The position numbers and the translations under genes were made by a program. This document shows, piece after piece, positions 1 to 8,607 of a stretch of DNA of 37,170 bases. The notes beneath the pieces were generated by a model, which saw only the letters and a program-made list of their open reading frames with translations, did no database searches and was not told the origin of the DNA. The stretch is from Promethearchaeota archaeon. GTDB lineage: Archaea; Asgardarchaeota; Lokiarchaeia; Sigyniarchaeales; SOKP01. The DNA lies in NCBI GenBank assembly GCA_004524535.1, contig SDNY01000026.1, positions 1-37,170 on the forward strand. The letters are read 5' to 3'. Within the stretch, counting starts at the first letter, position 1. The number at the start of each line of letters is the position of its first letter.

Positions 1-418
1 AATAGATTTACGTATACTATTTAGTATGCTTATAAATTTAATATTAACCTCATTAAGATCTTTAATATAATAATTGCTTATTAAATATAATATCTTATCC
101 TTTAGGTTTATTAGCTTATGATAAAGAGCAATAAAAAGGATTAACTCCTGCGTCCATATTATATTTTGATATTTAAAGTAATTCTAATTTAATAATTAAA
201 TGTTCTTAATAATAAATAATCAAAGAAACAGTGAAATAAATATATAATAAGGGAAATTGGCTGTATTTTTTTATTCTATAAGCCCAATTTGTTGAGAAGC
301 CTTTTAATTAACAAAGTTATTTTCTTTTGTTTTAAATTTTTAATAAAAATTTGAAAAAAATTTTAAAGAATTTAATAACTCAAGAATTTAAGATTTTCAT
401 TATTTTATATTTTTTAAA
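1..418. other. AT-rich non-coding left flank with possible broken reading frame
   Basis: No complete gene is visible in these 418 bases. The minus strand from about 183 down to base 1 reads about 61 codons without a stop and contains a plausible protein-like stretch (WTQELILFIALYHKLINLKD). A TAG lies immediately upstream and there is no ATG, GTG or TTG between that stop and the coding-like part. It could therefore be a decayed fragment of a gene that continues beyond the left edge, or chance. The rest is A/T-rich spacer that presumably holds the promoter of the glycosyltransferase-like gene starting at 419. No tRNA, hairpin or long repeat was seen. Confidence 0.25.
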
Positions 419-1450
419 ATGAAGGAAATTAATTTCATAACTATAGGTGATAAGAATTTCTTTCCTCTCATTCATTTTTCTATAAAGCAAGTGTTAAAAT
501 TTTATCCCACCTCAAAATTATTTATCTATGATTGGGGCTTTACACCCTCTCAAAAAAAAAAGATTAATACCTATCCAAATACGGTCTTAATCGATTGGAC
601 TGACAAATTAGATAGAGAATATGGCTATAAAACGATAAGAAAACCTTATGCAGGGAAAGTTTCCCGAAGAGTTTATAAAATAAAAAGAGATTATCTCCTT
701 AATCAAAAACCTTTCTGTATGTTGGATTGTGCGAAAAGAATTAAGGAAAATTTAATTTTTTTTGATGGAGATGCTATATTAATAAATCCTATTGATGAAA
801 TATTTGAAAATAATTACGACATAGGTTTAACTATTTCAGCAAAACTTCTTATTGAACGTCAAAATTATAGATGGATATGGAGCGTTAATTCAGGAGTCAT
901 TTTTTTTAAATTAAATTCTAAACCAATGCAAATATTTATTCAAGAATGGATAAATGAAATTAAAACATATAAAGGAGTTTTTATAATGGAACAAACCGCT
1001 TTATTTAATTTGATAACAAAGAGAAATAGAAAAATATTATATAAAGAATATAATATTGGAATAATAAAATTAGCTAATTTAGAATATAGAATTAAAACTT
1101 TTCCTACTAGTATATACAACTACATACAGATTGGGAAATGGTATAATGATAAAGAAGTTAAATTTTTGCATTTTATATTAATGAAACATTATAATCCAAA
1201 AAATCCAAGTAAATCCATCAAAATTAGATATTTTATTCGAGAAATGAAAATACGTTATGCTATTCATCATATTTTAAAATTAATATTGCCAATTCTATCA
1301 TCAAAAATAAAAAATAAAATTAGAGAGAATCTTAAATCTATTTTTAAGTTTAAACTATTAGTAAGACCATTTAATTTTAAATTGATCATATTGATTTTTT
1401 ACTCTATTATTCTAAATATTAAAAAAAAAAAAGCCAAAAAAGTTAATTGA
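419..1450 (+). CDS. Glycosyltransferase-like protein, paralog 1 of 4
   Basis: Probable nucleotide-sugar-dependent glycosyltransferase of GT-A fold (GT8/nucleotide-diphospho-sugar-transferase-like) acting in surface glycan synthesis; donor and acceptor are unknown. Seen: an N-terminal strand FITIGDKNFF (residues 6-15), a DxD metal/nucleotide motif FFDGD (114-118) followed by INPIDEIF, a conserved NSGVIFFKLNSKPMQIF block (157-173), an EQ pair (191-192) and a KFLHF motif. These match the order of motifs in GT-A retaining enzymes. The ATG at 419 aligns with the starts of the three paralogs at 2507, 7456 and 8608. The C-terminus ends in a hydrophobic stretch (LIILIFYSIILN) and a Lys-rich tail that could attach it to the membrane. 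A run of 10 A lies at codons 45-48. Fold assignment is by motif only. Confidence 0.7.
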   Translation: MKEINFITIGDKNFFPLIHFSIKQVLKFYPTSKLFIYDWGFTPSQKKKINTYPNTVLIDWTDKLDREYGYKTIRKPYAGKVSRRVYKIKRDYLLNQKPFCMLDCAKRIKENLIFFDGDAILINPIDEIFENNYDIGLTISAKLLIERQNYRWIWSVNSGVIFFKLNSKPMQIFIQEWINEIKTYKGVFIMEQTALFNLITKRNRKILYKEYNIGIIKLANLEYRIKTFPTSIYNYIQIGKWYNDKEVKFLHFILMKHYNPKNPSKSIKIRYFIREMKIRYAIHHILKLILPILSSKIKNKIRENLKSIFKFKLLVRPFNFKLIILIFYSIILNIKKKKAKKVN

Positions 1451-1503
1451 ATGCAATCTATTTGTAGAATTGTTATTAATTATTTTAATAAAAGTATAAA
1501 ACT

Positions 1504-2376
1504 TTAAGAGTTGGGTGATTTAGTCTCTCTTATTGCTTTTTTATAAAGATAAAGATCACTATCTAATCCACACGGACAAAACTCAAAAGGACATCGGCTT
1601 ATATTATCATTGAATCTAATTTTTTCATATACATTTCCTATTTTTTTTTTTAAATAAGCACAACCAAATAAATCTCCTTTAGGATCAGCAAAAACAACGT
1701 CATATCCACCATGACAAAAATTACCTTTTTGGTAATACATAGCAATCTGTTTTTTATTTATACCAAAAACCTTAAGTTCTTTCTCAGTGTAGGAAGCAGG
1801 ATAGATTTTACCTTTGTATTTTCCAACGAAGGGCATAAATTCTAATGAAATTCCTTTTTTTTTAAAAAATTTCTTGTATTTTTTAACTTCATTAATAATA
1901 TGAGGATCTGCTACTTCAACTGCTTTTATATTGAATCCATTTTTTTTAAGTTTATGAAAATTACTTATATATTTATCCAACAATTTATGTTTTTCTAATT
2001 CTTTTATATGCAACGATGCATTAATCAGAGATACTCTTTCAGGATTTATCTTCTCGACAAATTCCTTAACTTTTTCAGAGGTTAAATTAGTAAAAATAGA
2101 AACAAAGTGATTTTTTGTTAGTTCACTACACGCTTCAATAATATTTGGAATTAAAAATGGTTCCCCTCCCCCTAAATCTATTTTGAAAATTTTATTTGTT
2201 TCACTAAGAGTTTTTTGGAGAGCAGAAATATCTATTTTTGAGATTTTTTTAGAGATAAGACCTTTATTTATAAGAAAATCCTGAAAACAATAGGAGCAAT
2301 TTAAATTACAATTATATGAAAGAATCCAAACTAATCCAGCATCATAATTTTGATTTTCCTTCGGTAGATCATTCAT
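1504..2376 (-). CDS. Radical SAM protein with SPASM-like cysteine-rich C-terminus
   Basis: Binds a [4Fe-4S] cluster and S-adenosylmethionine to start radical chemistry; the substrate is unknown. Seen: the radical SAM motif CxxxCxxC (Cys23, Cys27, Cys30), a GGGEP-type segment (residues 69-73) that contacts SAM in this family, and a C-terminal group of cysteines (221, 239, 262, 267, 269) resembling a SPASM or twitch domain holding auxiliary clusters. At 290 residues it is short for a full SPASM enzyme. It sits on the opposite strand between two glycosyltransferase-like paralogs, diverging from the one at 2507. Context suggests modification of a sugar, a small peptide or a surface polymer. A sulfatase-maturing role was considered, but the neighbouring sulfatase-fold proteins lack the usual target motif. 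Confidence 0.8.
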   Translation of the reverse strand: MNDLPKENQNYDAGLVWILSYNCNLNCSYCFQDFLINKGLISKKISKIDISALQKTLSETNKIFKIDLGGGEPFLIPNIIEACSELTKNHFVSIFTNLTSEKVKEFVEKINPERVSLINASLHIKELEKHKLLDKYISNFHKLKKNGFNIKAVEVADPHIINEVKKYKKFFKKKGISLEFMPFVGKYKGKIYPASYTEKELKVFGINKKQIAMYYQKGNFCHGGYDVVFADPKGDLFGCAYLKKKIGNVYEKIRFNDNISRCPFEFCPCGLDSDLYLYKKAIRETKSPNS

Positions 2377-2506
2377 ATAAACATTTGGTAAAATTTAATT
2401 GATAAAATAGCTTATGCTTTAATAGATTGTAGAAATTTTTAAAGTAATACTTAATAAATTTATTATTAATAATATTTAATAACTTACCAATTTGATCTTT
2501 TCTTTA

Positions 2507-3460
2507 ATGAGAGAAATAAATTTCATAACAATCGGAGATAAGAATTTCTTTCCTTTCATTAATGTTTCAATAAAACAAGTATTAAAAATTTATCCAACCT
2601 CAAAATTTTTTATCTATGATTGGGGCTTTACACCCTCTCAAAAAAAAAAAATTAATACTTATTCTAATACGATCTTAATCGACTGGGCTGATAAATTAGA
2701 TAGAGAACATGGGTATAAAAAAATAAAAAAAACGTACTATAGGGATACGCTTATAAAGATTCAAAGAAAAATGGAATATCTCTATAATCAAAAACCGTTT
2801 TGTATATTGGATTGTGCTAAGAGAATTAGAGAAAATTTAATCTTTTTTGATGGTGATGTAATATTAATAAATCCTATTGATGAAATATTTGAAGATAATT
2901 ACGATATAGGTTTAACTGTTCGCTTTCGTAAAAATATTTTGAAAGGGCTTTCCAATTTGAAATGGGGAATTAATTCAGGTGTAATTTTTTTTAAATTAAA
3001 TTCTAAACCAATGCAGATATTTATTCAAGAATGGATAAATGAAATTAATACAAGTGATCTACTTTTAATGGAACAAACTTCTTTGGTTACACTAATAAAA
3101 GATAGAAATAAGGAGATATTTAATAATAATTCTAATTCAGGGATCATAAAAATATCTGATACAGAATTTAAAATTAAAGCTTTTCCTATTCCGATTTACA
3201 ATTTTTATAGAATTATTGAGGGATATAATGATAAAAAAGTAAAAATTTTGCATTTTAACACAATAAAATATTATAATCCAAATTTAAGTAAATCCCTCAT
3301 AATTAGGGACTATATTCGACAAATTAAAATAAGTTATCCTTTTTTTCAAATTTTAAAATTAGTTTCACCAATTCTATCACCAAAAATTTATAGTAAAATT
3401 AGGAGAAGTTTTAAATCTTTTTTAATATATAGGAAAAAAAAAAGGATTTACTCCTTTTAA
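2507..3460 (+). CDS. Glycosyltransferase-like protein, paralog 2 of 4
   Basis: Same family and presumed role as the gene at 419. Conserved blocks seen: FITIGDKNFF at the N-terminus, FFDGD motif, INPIDEIFEDNYDIGLTV, NSGVIFFKLNSKPMQIF, a MEQT segment and a KILHF motif. I place the start at the ATG at 2507 (protein MREINF...), which aligns with the other paralogs; an in-frame TTG at 2492 would add five residues and is less likely. The segment after DIGLTV (RFRKNILKGLSNLK) is unlike the other copies. The protein ends RKKKRIYSF, and A-runs occur both here and at codons 45-48 (12 A, 2640-2651). A decayed piece of a further copy follows about 30 bp downstream. Confidence 0.7.
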   Translation: MREINFITIGDKNFFPFINVSIKQVLKIYPTSKFFIYDWGFTPSQKKKINTYSNTILIDWADKLDREHGYKKIKKTYYRDTLIKIQRKMEYLYNQKPFCILDCAKRIRENLIFFDGDVILINPIDEIFEDNYDIGLTVRFRKNILKGLSNLKWGINSGVIFFKLNSKPMQIFIQEWINEINTSDLLLMEQTSLVTLIKDRNKEIFNNNSNSGIIKISDTEFKIKAFPIPIYNFYRIIEGYNDKKVKILHFNTIKYYNPNLSKSLIIRDYIRQIKISYPFFQILKLVSPILSPKIYSKIRRSFKSFLIYRKKKRIYSF

Positions 3461-3491
3461 AATAAAAACAATATGTTCTCATTCAAACATA

Positions 3492-3602
3492 AGCTTAATC
3501 GATTGGACTGGCAAACTAGATAAAGAAATTGGGTACAAATCGATAAGATATACACATGATACGGATAACTGCGTAAGGTTTCTATGAAAAATGCAATATC
3601 CA
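3492..3602 (+). pseudogene. Remnant of a fifth glycosyltransferase-like paralog
   Basis: Reading from 3492, the DNA translates to SLIDWTGKLDKEIGYKSIRY..., then THDTDNCV, then a stop codon TGA at about 3585, then KMQYP. This lines up with residues 56-95 of the intact paralogs, LIDWTDKLDREHGYKTIRYTHDMENRV, and is closest to the copies at 7456 and 8608, not to the adjacent copy at 2507. No catalytic DxD part follows. It is therefore a truncated, stop-containing remnant left by an earlier duplication or recombination. Its end is marked by two perfect tandem copies of a 10-bp unit (CCAATCTTCA, 3600-3619). Confidence 0.85.
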
Positions 3603-3793
3603 ATCTTCACCAATCTTCAAAAATGTTTATATATTTAATCTTTTTATTCCAAATGATTGGTTTTTCTTTTTGATATATTTTCAAATAATTACCATTCGAT
3701 ATATTTGATTAGAATTTAATTAAACTTAAAATCTAAAATAAATGTAATCCATTATAATAATATGTATTTTACTAAGGATTATTTTTCAAGATC
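3603..3793. other. AT-rich spacer upstream of sulfatase-fold gene
   Basis: Together with the remnant before it this makes a 333-bp stretch without an intact gene. It contains a two-copy 10-bp tandem repeat (3600-3619), two similar GATATATTT words, and A/T-rich DNA expected to hold the promoter of the gene at 3794. No RNA gene or hairpin terminator was recognised. Confidence 0.4.
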
Positions 3794-4747
3794 ATGGATT
3801 TAATAAATGCCATTAAAGAACATAACACATTATTTGATTTATATTACCTATTAGTAAGAAAATTCGCTAAAACATTTTTGTTCAGAAAAAATTATGGTTT
3901 TTATATCCTTGATGAAGATTGGGATAATTTAATTATTTTAGATGCTTGTAGATACGATATTTTTAGAAAACTCTACTTAAAAAGAAAAATTAAAGGACAA
4001 CTTTTTAAAAAGATATCGAGAGGGGCACATACCATTGAATATCTATTAGAAAATTTTAAGAATAAGAAATATGATGATATCGTATATCTTACGTCCACAC
4101 CGTACGTAAATATGTACTGTAAAAATAATTTTCACAAAATAATCTCAGTTTGGAAATATGGTTGGGACCCACATTTTCTTACTGTTACTCCTGAATCGAT
4201 GTTCGATTATGCTCTGGAAGCCCTTATTAACTATCCTAACAAAAGGTTAATTATCCATTTCATGCAACCCCATTTTCCCTATATAGGTTATTCTATAAAA
4301 GATCTAAGGAGCAATATTAGAGAAAAAATGAAAAAAAAAGTTAATAAGAATGATGGAATATATTTTTTAGACAAAAAATTTAAAAAATCTCTATTTTCAT
4401 TATATACACTAAGGATCTTTGCTTTATTGAAAGATGTGTTTCAAATTAAAGCATATATAAAGAATCTAACATTAGTTCTACCTTTTGTTGAAAAACTTAT
4501 AGAAATCTTACCTGGTAAGACAGCAGTTTCTACAGATCATGGAGAATCTTTTGGAGAAAAAATGCATAATTTATTCCCAATTAAATTTTATGGTCATGAT
4601 ATGAATATTAGAATACCCTCATTAGTTGAAATTCCTTGGCTTTTAGTCAAACCTGAAGAAAAAGATGTTAACTTTAAGAAAGAATTTTTTAAAATTGCGA
4701 TTGAAAGAGAAAAGTTGAAAAAACTAATATCAAAAGTAAAAATATAA
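3794..4747 (+). CDS. Alkaline-phosphatase/sulfatase-fold protein, paralog A
   Basis: Metal-dependent hydrolase or phosphotransferase of the alkaline phosphatase superfamily, of the kind common in archaeal surface-polysaccharide clusters; substrate unknown. Seen: WDNLIILDACRYD (residues 43-55) giving the first metal Asp50, a conserved GAHTIEYLL with Thr80 at the position expected for the nucleophile, MQPHFPYIG with His160, a DHGESFG block with Asp248 and His249, and YGHD with His268. This is the normal order of metal ligands in the superfamily. The CxPxR motif used by formylglycine sulfatases is absent, so a Thr-based phospho- or sulfo-transfer reaction is more likely. The last codon is one base from the sulfotransferase-like gene, so the two are probably co-transcribed. 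Its paralog follows at 5492. Confidence 0.75.
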   Translation: MDLINAIKEHNTLFDLYYLLVRKFAKTFLFRKNYGFYILDEDWDNLIILDACRYDIFRKLYLKRKIKGQLFKKISRGAHTIEYLLENFKNKKYDDIVYLTSTPYVNMYCKNNFHKIISVWKYGWDPHFLTVTPESMFDYALEALINYPNKRLIIHFMQPHFPYIGYSIKDLRSNIREKMKKKVNKNDGIYFLDKKFKKSLFSLYTLRIFALLKDVFQIKAYIKNLTLVLPFVEKLIEILPGKTAVSTDHGESFGEKMHNLFPIKFYGHDMNIRIPSLVEIPWLLVKPEEKDVNFKKEFFKIAIEREKLKKLISKVKI

Positions 4748-4748
4748 G

Positions 4749-5450
4749 GTGAATTTAATAAATTCTAAGGAAAAAAATCCATATTTCTTTATGGTAAGTT
4801 TACCAAGTTCCGGTTCAACACTTATGGCTTACATTTTAAATTCAAATTCCAAAGTTTATGTTAAGCATGAAGATAATGCTAGGCCAAAATATCTTTCCAA
4901 TTTATATAATCTTCAGTGGAAAATTTCACAAGGATTTCAAAAATATTTAAATTCGTTTTTAATTCAAAAAGAATATTTAGTAACAAGCAGATACAACCAT
5001 AAAAAGCAAATTTTTTTAATTAATAGCGCTTTAGATAAAAAGGCAAAATACATCATTCTGACAAGAAGGTTTATGTGGAGACTTTTTTATAGAATGAAAG
5101 GTTTGCCTTTTATACTCCCTATTAAAAATTTAGTAAGATTCTTTATATGTAAGCATTACGTAATAAATAATTTTGATTATATAAAAGTAAGTTATAATGA
5201 TATGGTCTCAAAACCATTAAAGACTTTTTCAAATATTTGTAAATTCATTGGTGTAGATTTTGAGCCTGAAATGTTAAATTATCAAAAATTTGGGGATAAG
5301 ACGCGAGGTAATCCTAAAGTTTGGAAATATCAAGGAATTATTGATAAATCTGCTAATGAGAGATTAAATATGAAAATGGTTCTTTCCACAATAAAATTTA
5401 GATTATATATTTTTAAAAAAAAAATTTTAGAACATCTAGGTAATGATTGA
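4749..5450 (+). CDS. Sulfotransferase-like protein
   Basis: Likely transfers a sulfuryl group from PAPS to a glycan or lipid. Seen: the 5'-phosphosulfate loop-like sequence VSLPSSGSTLMAYIL (residues 16-30), which matches the PxSGST pattern of P-loop sulfotransferases. An ILTRR segment near residue 103 fits the 3'-phosphate-binding strand, and the C-terminal FxKFGDKTRGNPKVW-type region resembles the domain end in this family. At 233 residues it is slightly short. The start is a GTG one base after the stop of the gene at 3794. It lies between two paralogous sulfatase-fold proteins, which suggests that the three act on the same sulfated or phosphorylated surface polymer. Donor specificity cannot be judged from the sequence. 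Confidence 0.7.
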   Translation: MNLINSKEKNPYFFMVSLPSSGSTLMAYILNSNSKVYVKHEDNARPKYLSNLYNLQWKISQGFQKYLNSFLIQKEYLVTSRYNHKKQIFLINSALDKKAKYIILTRRFMWRLFYRMKGLPFILPIKNLVRFFICKHYVINNFDYIKVSYNDMVSKPLKTFSNICKFIGVDFEPEMLNYQKFGDKTRGNPKVWKYQGIIDKSANERLNMKMVLSTIKFRLYIFKKKILEHLGND

Positions 5451-5491
5451 TTAATTAATTTTAAATAGAGTTGGGGAAATATCACTAAAAA

Positions 5492-6490
5492 ATGATTTCC
5501 AAGATCATTCATATTATAAAAAAAATTAAAGCCGCTGACAATCCATTTGATTCATATTATATATTTTTAAGAAAAATAATTAATTTGATCCTCTATAGAA
5601 ATAATAAAGGCTCTAATTTTCTGGATAAAGAGTGGGATAATTTAATTATCTTAGATGGTTGTAGATACGATTTTTTTAAAATCCTACATTTAAAAAGAAA
5701 AGTTAAAGGTACACTTCATAAAATGTTATCTATAGGGACTCATACCATTGAATTCCTTTTAAAAAGTTTTAGAAAAAAAAAATATGATGATATAGTATAT
5801 CTCACTTCCACTCCATATGTCGACATGTATTGTAAAACTAAATTTCATAAGATAATTTCAGTATGGAAGAATGGATGGGATCCTCAATATTTTACCGTTT
5901 TACCAGAAACTATGTATTATTACGCAATTGAATCGCTAATTAATTACCCTAATAAAAGATTGATTATCCACTTTATGCAACCTCATTTTCCCTATATAGG
6001 ATATTCCAGAGATGATTTAAAGGAGAATTTTAAAGAAAATATTAAAAAAAAGATTCAAATAAATAATCCAATAGATTTTTACAATACAAATTTCAAAAAA
6101 AGTCCATTTTCAATATATGCAATTAGGCTATTTCGTTTATTGAAAAATGATTTTCAAATAAAAGGTTATATTAAAAATTTAAAATTAGTAATGCCTTTTG
6201 TAGAAAGACTTATTGAAATATTACCAGGCACCACGATTGTCACTGCAGATCATGGAGAAGCCTTTGGTGATAAAATACATACTCTGCTCCCAATTAAATT
6301 TTACGGACATGATTTTAATATTAGAATTCCTCCATTGGTAAATATCCCTTGGCTTTTAATTAAATCTGAAGAAAAAGATGTTAAAGCTAAAAATGAATTG
6401 ATAAAAATTAAAGTTGAAAGAGGAAAGTTAAATAAAGCTATCAATAAACTATTGATAAAGGATAAATCCCAAAAAAGATCAAAAAATTAA
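5492..6490 (+). CDS. Alkaline-phosphatase/sulfatase-fold protein, paralog B
   Basis: Paralog of the gene at 3794, with the same motif order: WDNLIILDGCRYD (metal Asp55), IGTHTIEFLL (candidate nucleophile Thr85), MQPHFPYIGYS, TADHGEAFGDK and YGHDFNIRIPPLVNIPWLL. Most of the length aligns without large gaps, and differences gather in the middle (after IGYS) and at the ends. The C-terminus adds a Lys-rich tail. The ATG at 5492 lies 41 bp after the sulfotransferase-like gene, so the three genes probably form one unit. The duplication with a sulfotransferase between the copies points to two related substrates or two steps on one polymer. As with the first copy, a formylglycine sulfatase motif is missing. 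Confidence 0.75.
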   Translation: MISKIIHIIKKIKAADNPFDSYYIFLRKIINLILYRNNKGSNFLDKEWDNLIILDGCRYDFFKILHLKRKVKGTLHKMLSIGTHTIEFLLKSFRKKKYDDIVYLTSTPYVDMYCKTKFHKIISVWKNGWDPQYFTVLPETMYYYAIESLINYPNKRLIIHFMQPHFPYIGYSRDDLKENFKENIKKKIQINNPIDFYNTNFKKSPFSIYAIRLFRLLKNDFQIKGYIKNLKLVMPFVERLIEILPGTTIVTADHGEAFGDKIHTLLPIKFYGHDFNIRIPPLVNIPWLLIKSEEKDVKAKNELIKIKVERGKLNKAINKLLIKDKSQKRSKN

Positions 6491-6555
6491 CAATAATGCC
6501 AAAGAATTCAATTAATGGCTTTTCTTATCCAGTTTCTACTTATGTTTAAAAAAAT

Positions 6556-7368
6556 CTAAGGTTTTATTAAAAATTCATAAGCCCTTTCAAGAGTTATAGC
6601 ATTTAAGGGAAAAAAATTTTGATAATTCAACTTTTTTAATAAATTAAAGCATTTATGTTTTAATTCCTTTGAATGAGTTGATAAAAGAATTATTGGTTTG
6701 TATTTTAGAAGAAAATTTTTTCCTCCTTTAAGCACCAAATATTCTGCACCCTCAACATCTATTTTAATAATTCTTGGAGATACATTGGATTTTTCAATAA
6801 ATTCATCTAAAGAAATAGTTAAGGTAAGATAATTTCCTTTGTCTACTAGTTTAAAGCTTGCTTCTTTTTTTGGTGTATCCATCCATTTAATTTCTTTTGA
6901 ATTTGAAATAGCACATGGTACGATTAAAACATTTTTTATCTTATTTAATTGAATAGTCTCGTATAAATATTTAATATTGCGAGGTATTGGTTCAAATGCA
7001 TATACAAACTTTGAATATTTAGCAAAAAGAAGGGTATATAAACCAACATTCGCACCAATATCAAAACATATTATCTTTTTATTCATAAATTTTAATGCTG
7101 CATTCACAATTTCTGGTTCACATGAGTTAAATATAACAGATAATCCTTTACCAGATCCAGGATAAGCACCTGCAATCCATTTAAACTTCCGTAATGGACC
7201 TTTTAAGACAGGAACCGGAGTACCAGACGGTATAAATCTAATAACTAACAATACCAATTTAGATAAAAAATATTTTACCCCCATTATAAGATAATTTAAT
7301 CTCAAATTTTTATATTTTTTAGAACTTTTACGTTTTAACCATGTTTTTCTAAAATCTATATCAGTCAA
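6556..7368 (-). CDS. FkbM-family SAM-dependent methyltransferase (copy 1)
   Basis: Predicted O-methyltransferase, probably acting on sugars of surface glycans. Seen: SAM-binding motif I FDIGANVGLY (residues 102-111), the acidic end of strand 2 in AFEPIPRN (Glu126), and the FkbM signature KIDVEGAEYLVLKGG (202-216). A hydrophobic stretch near residues 33-47 (YFLSKLVLLVIRFIP) precedes the catalytic domain and may associate with the membrane. It diverges from the glycosyltransferase-like gene at 7456 across an 87-bp spacer. The first ~20 codons and this spacer are copied again at 8474-8607, so the gene marks one breakpoint of a tandem duplication. Confidence 0.85.
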   Translation of the reverse strand: MTDIDFRKTWLKRKSSKKYKNLRLNYLIMGVKYFLSKLVLLVIRFIPSGTPVPVLKGPLRKFKWIAGAYPGSGKGLSVIFNSCEPEIVNAALKFMNKKIICFDIGANVGLYTLLFAKYSKFVYAFEPIPRNIKYLYETIQLNKIKNVLIVPCAISNSKEIKWMDTPKKEASFKLVDKGNYLTLTISLDEFIEKSNVSPRIIKIDVEGAEYLVLKGGKNFLLKYKPIILLSTHSKELKHKCFNLLKKLNYQNFFPLNAITLERAYEFLIKP

Positions 7369-8473
7369 ATTGAAACATAAAATTTTTATTTCGATTAATT
7401 TAATATTTTAATAACATTGAAAATAAAAGATTTTTGATTATTTTACGCATCTTAAATGAATGAAATCAATTTTATAACAATTGGAGATAAAGATTTTTTT
7501 CCTCTCATTCATTTTTCCATAAAGCAAGTGTTAAAATTTTACCCAACATCAAAATTATTTATCTATGATTGGGGCTTTACACTATATCAAAAAAAAAAAA
7601 TTAGTACTTTTCCTAATACAATCTTAATCGATTGGACTGACAAACTAGATAAAGAAAATGGTTACAAAACGATAAGATATACTAATGATATGGAAAACCG
7701 CGTAGGGATTTCAAGAAAAAGGGAATATTTCCTTAATCAAAAACCGTTTTGTATGTTGGATTGTGCTAAGAGAATTAAAGAAAATTTAATCTTTTTTGAT
7801 GGAGACGCTATATTAATAAATCCTATTGATGAAATATTGGAAGATAATTACGACATTGGTTTAACTGTTAATGTAGAATTTGCAGCTAAACATAAACATA
7901 ATTCTATAGGGCCTCGTAGTTGGATAAAGGGAATTAATTCAGGTATTATTTTTTTTAAATTAAATTCTAAACCAATGCAAATATTTATTCAAGAATGGAT
8001 AAATGAAATTAAAACGTATAAAGGAGTTATTATGATAGAACAAAACTCTTTATTTAATATAATAGTCAAGAGAAATAGAGAAATATTATATAAGGAGTAC
8101 AATATTGGAATAATAAAATTAGCTAATTTAGAATATAGGATCAAGATTTTTCCTACCAGACTTTACAACTATCTGCAGATTGGAGTACGCTATAATGATA
8201 AAAAAGTTAAATTTTTACATCTTGTATCAATGAGACGTCATTATCCAAAAAATCTAAGTAAATCCCTCATAATTAGAGACTATATTCGAGAAATGAAAAT
8301 ACGTATGGCTTTTAATCACTTTTTAAGAGCATTTTCATTAATTCTATTACCAAAAATTAAGAAAAAAATTATAGTAAGCTTTAATAAATTTTTGATATAT
8401 AGGAAAAAAAAGAAAAAAAAAAGGAATTACTCCTTCTCAAAGAAAATTTAATCCAAAATTATTAGATTTTTTT
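7322..8473 (+). repeat. Tandem segmental duplication, unit 1 (1,152 bp)
   Basis: Unit 1 starts inside the 5' end of the FkbM gene, includes the divergent spacer and the whole glycosyltransferase-like gene 7456-8451. The next unit starts 1,152 bp later with the same content. Over the 134 bp from 7322 to 7455 the two units align without gaps and differ at 6 positions by my count (about 95% identity). Confidence 0.9.
7456..8451 (+). CDS. Glycosyltransferase-like protein, paralog 3 of 4
   Basis: Same family as the gene at 419. Seen: FITIGDKDFF (6-15), FFDGD (113-117) then INPIDEIL, NSGIIFFKLNSKPMQIF (161-177), IEQNS and KFLHL. Residues 141-155 form a variable window, EFAAKHKHNSIGPRS, that differs at 12 of 15 positions from the tandem neighbour at 8608, although the first 60 residues of the two differ at only 4. 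The DNA has a 12-A run at 7589-7600 (codons 45-48) and two A-runs near the 3' end (8 A at 8404-8411, 10 A at 8413-8422) that encode a Lys-rich tail ending RNYSFSKKI. Divergent to the FkbM gene. Likely acceptor or donor preference differs between copies. Confidence 0.7.
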   Translation: MNEINFITIGDKDFFPLIHFSIKQVLKFYPTSKLFIYDWGFTLYQKKKISTFPNTILIDWTDKLDKENGYKTIRYTNDMENRVGISRKREYFLNQKPFCMLDCAKRIKENLIFFDGDAILINPIDEILEDNYDIGLTVNVEFAAKHKHNSIGPRSWIKGINSGIIFFKLNSKPMQIFIQEWINEIKTYKGVIMIEQNSLFNIIVKRNREILYKEYNIGIIKLANLEYRIKIFPTRLYNYLQIGVRYNDKKVKFLHLVSMRRHYPKNLSKSLIIRDYIREMKIRMAFNHFLRAFSLILLPKIKKKIIVSFNKFLIYRKKKKKKRNYSFSKKI

Positions 8474-8607
8474 GAACTTTTACTTTTTAACCATTTTTTT
8501 CTAAAATCTATAGCAGTCAAATTGAAACATAAAATTTTTATTTCGATTAAGTTAATATTTTAATAACCTTGAAAATATAAGATTTTTGATTATTTTACGC
8601 ATCTTAA
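8474..8607 (-). pseudogene. Duplicated 5' fragment of the FkbM gene plus its divergent spacer
   Basis: This stretch is a second copy of 7322-7455. On the minus strand it reads LTAIDFRKKWLKSKSSKK, matching the FkbM N-terminus MTDIDFRKTWLKRKSSKK, and then continues into unrelated sequence at the duplication junction (about 8470). The start codon has become TTG and the catalytic domain is absent, so it is a non-functional leftover. It likely still serves as the promoter region of the glycosyltransferase-like gene at 8608. Confidence 0.85.

Noticed and set aside
1504-2376. Anaerobic sulfatase-maturing enzyme for the neighbouring sulfatase-fold proteins
   Set aside because: The two sulfatase-fold proteins lack the CxPxR/SxPxR target motif and keep a Thr at the expected nucleophile position; at 290 residues the radical SAM protein is also short for this enzyme.
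5330-5512. 60-codon minus-strand frame
   Set aside because: It lies across the end of the sulfotransferase-like gene and the start of the next gene, with low-complexity content only.
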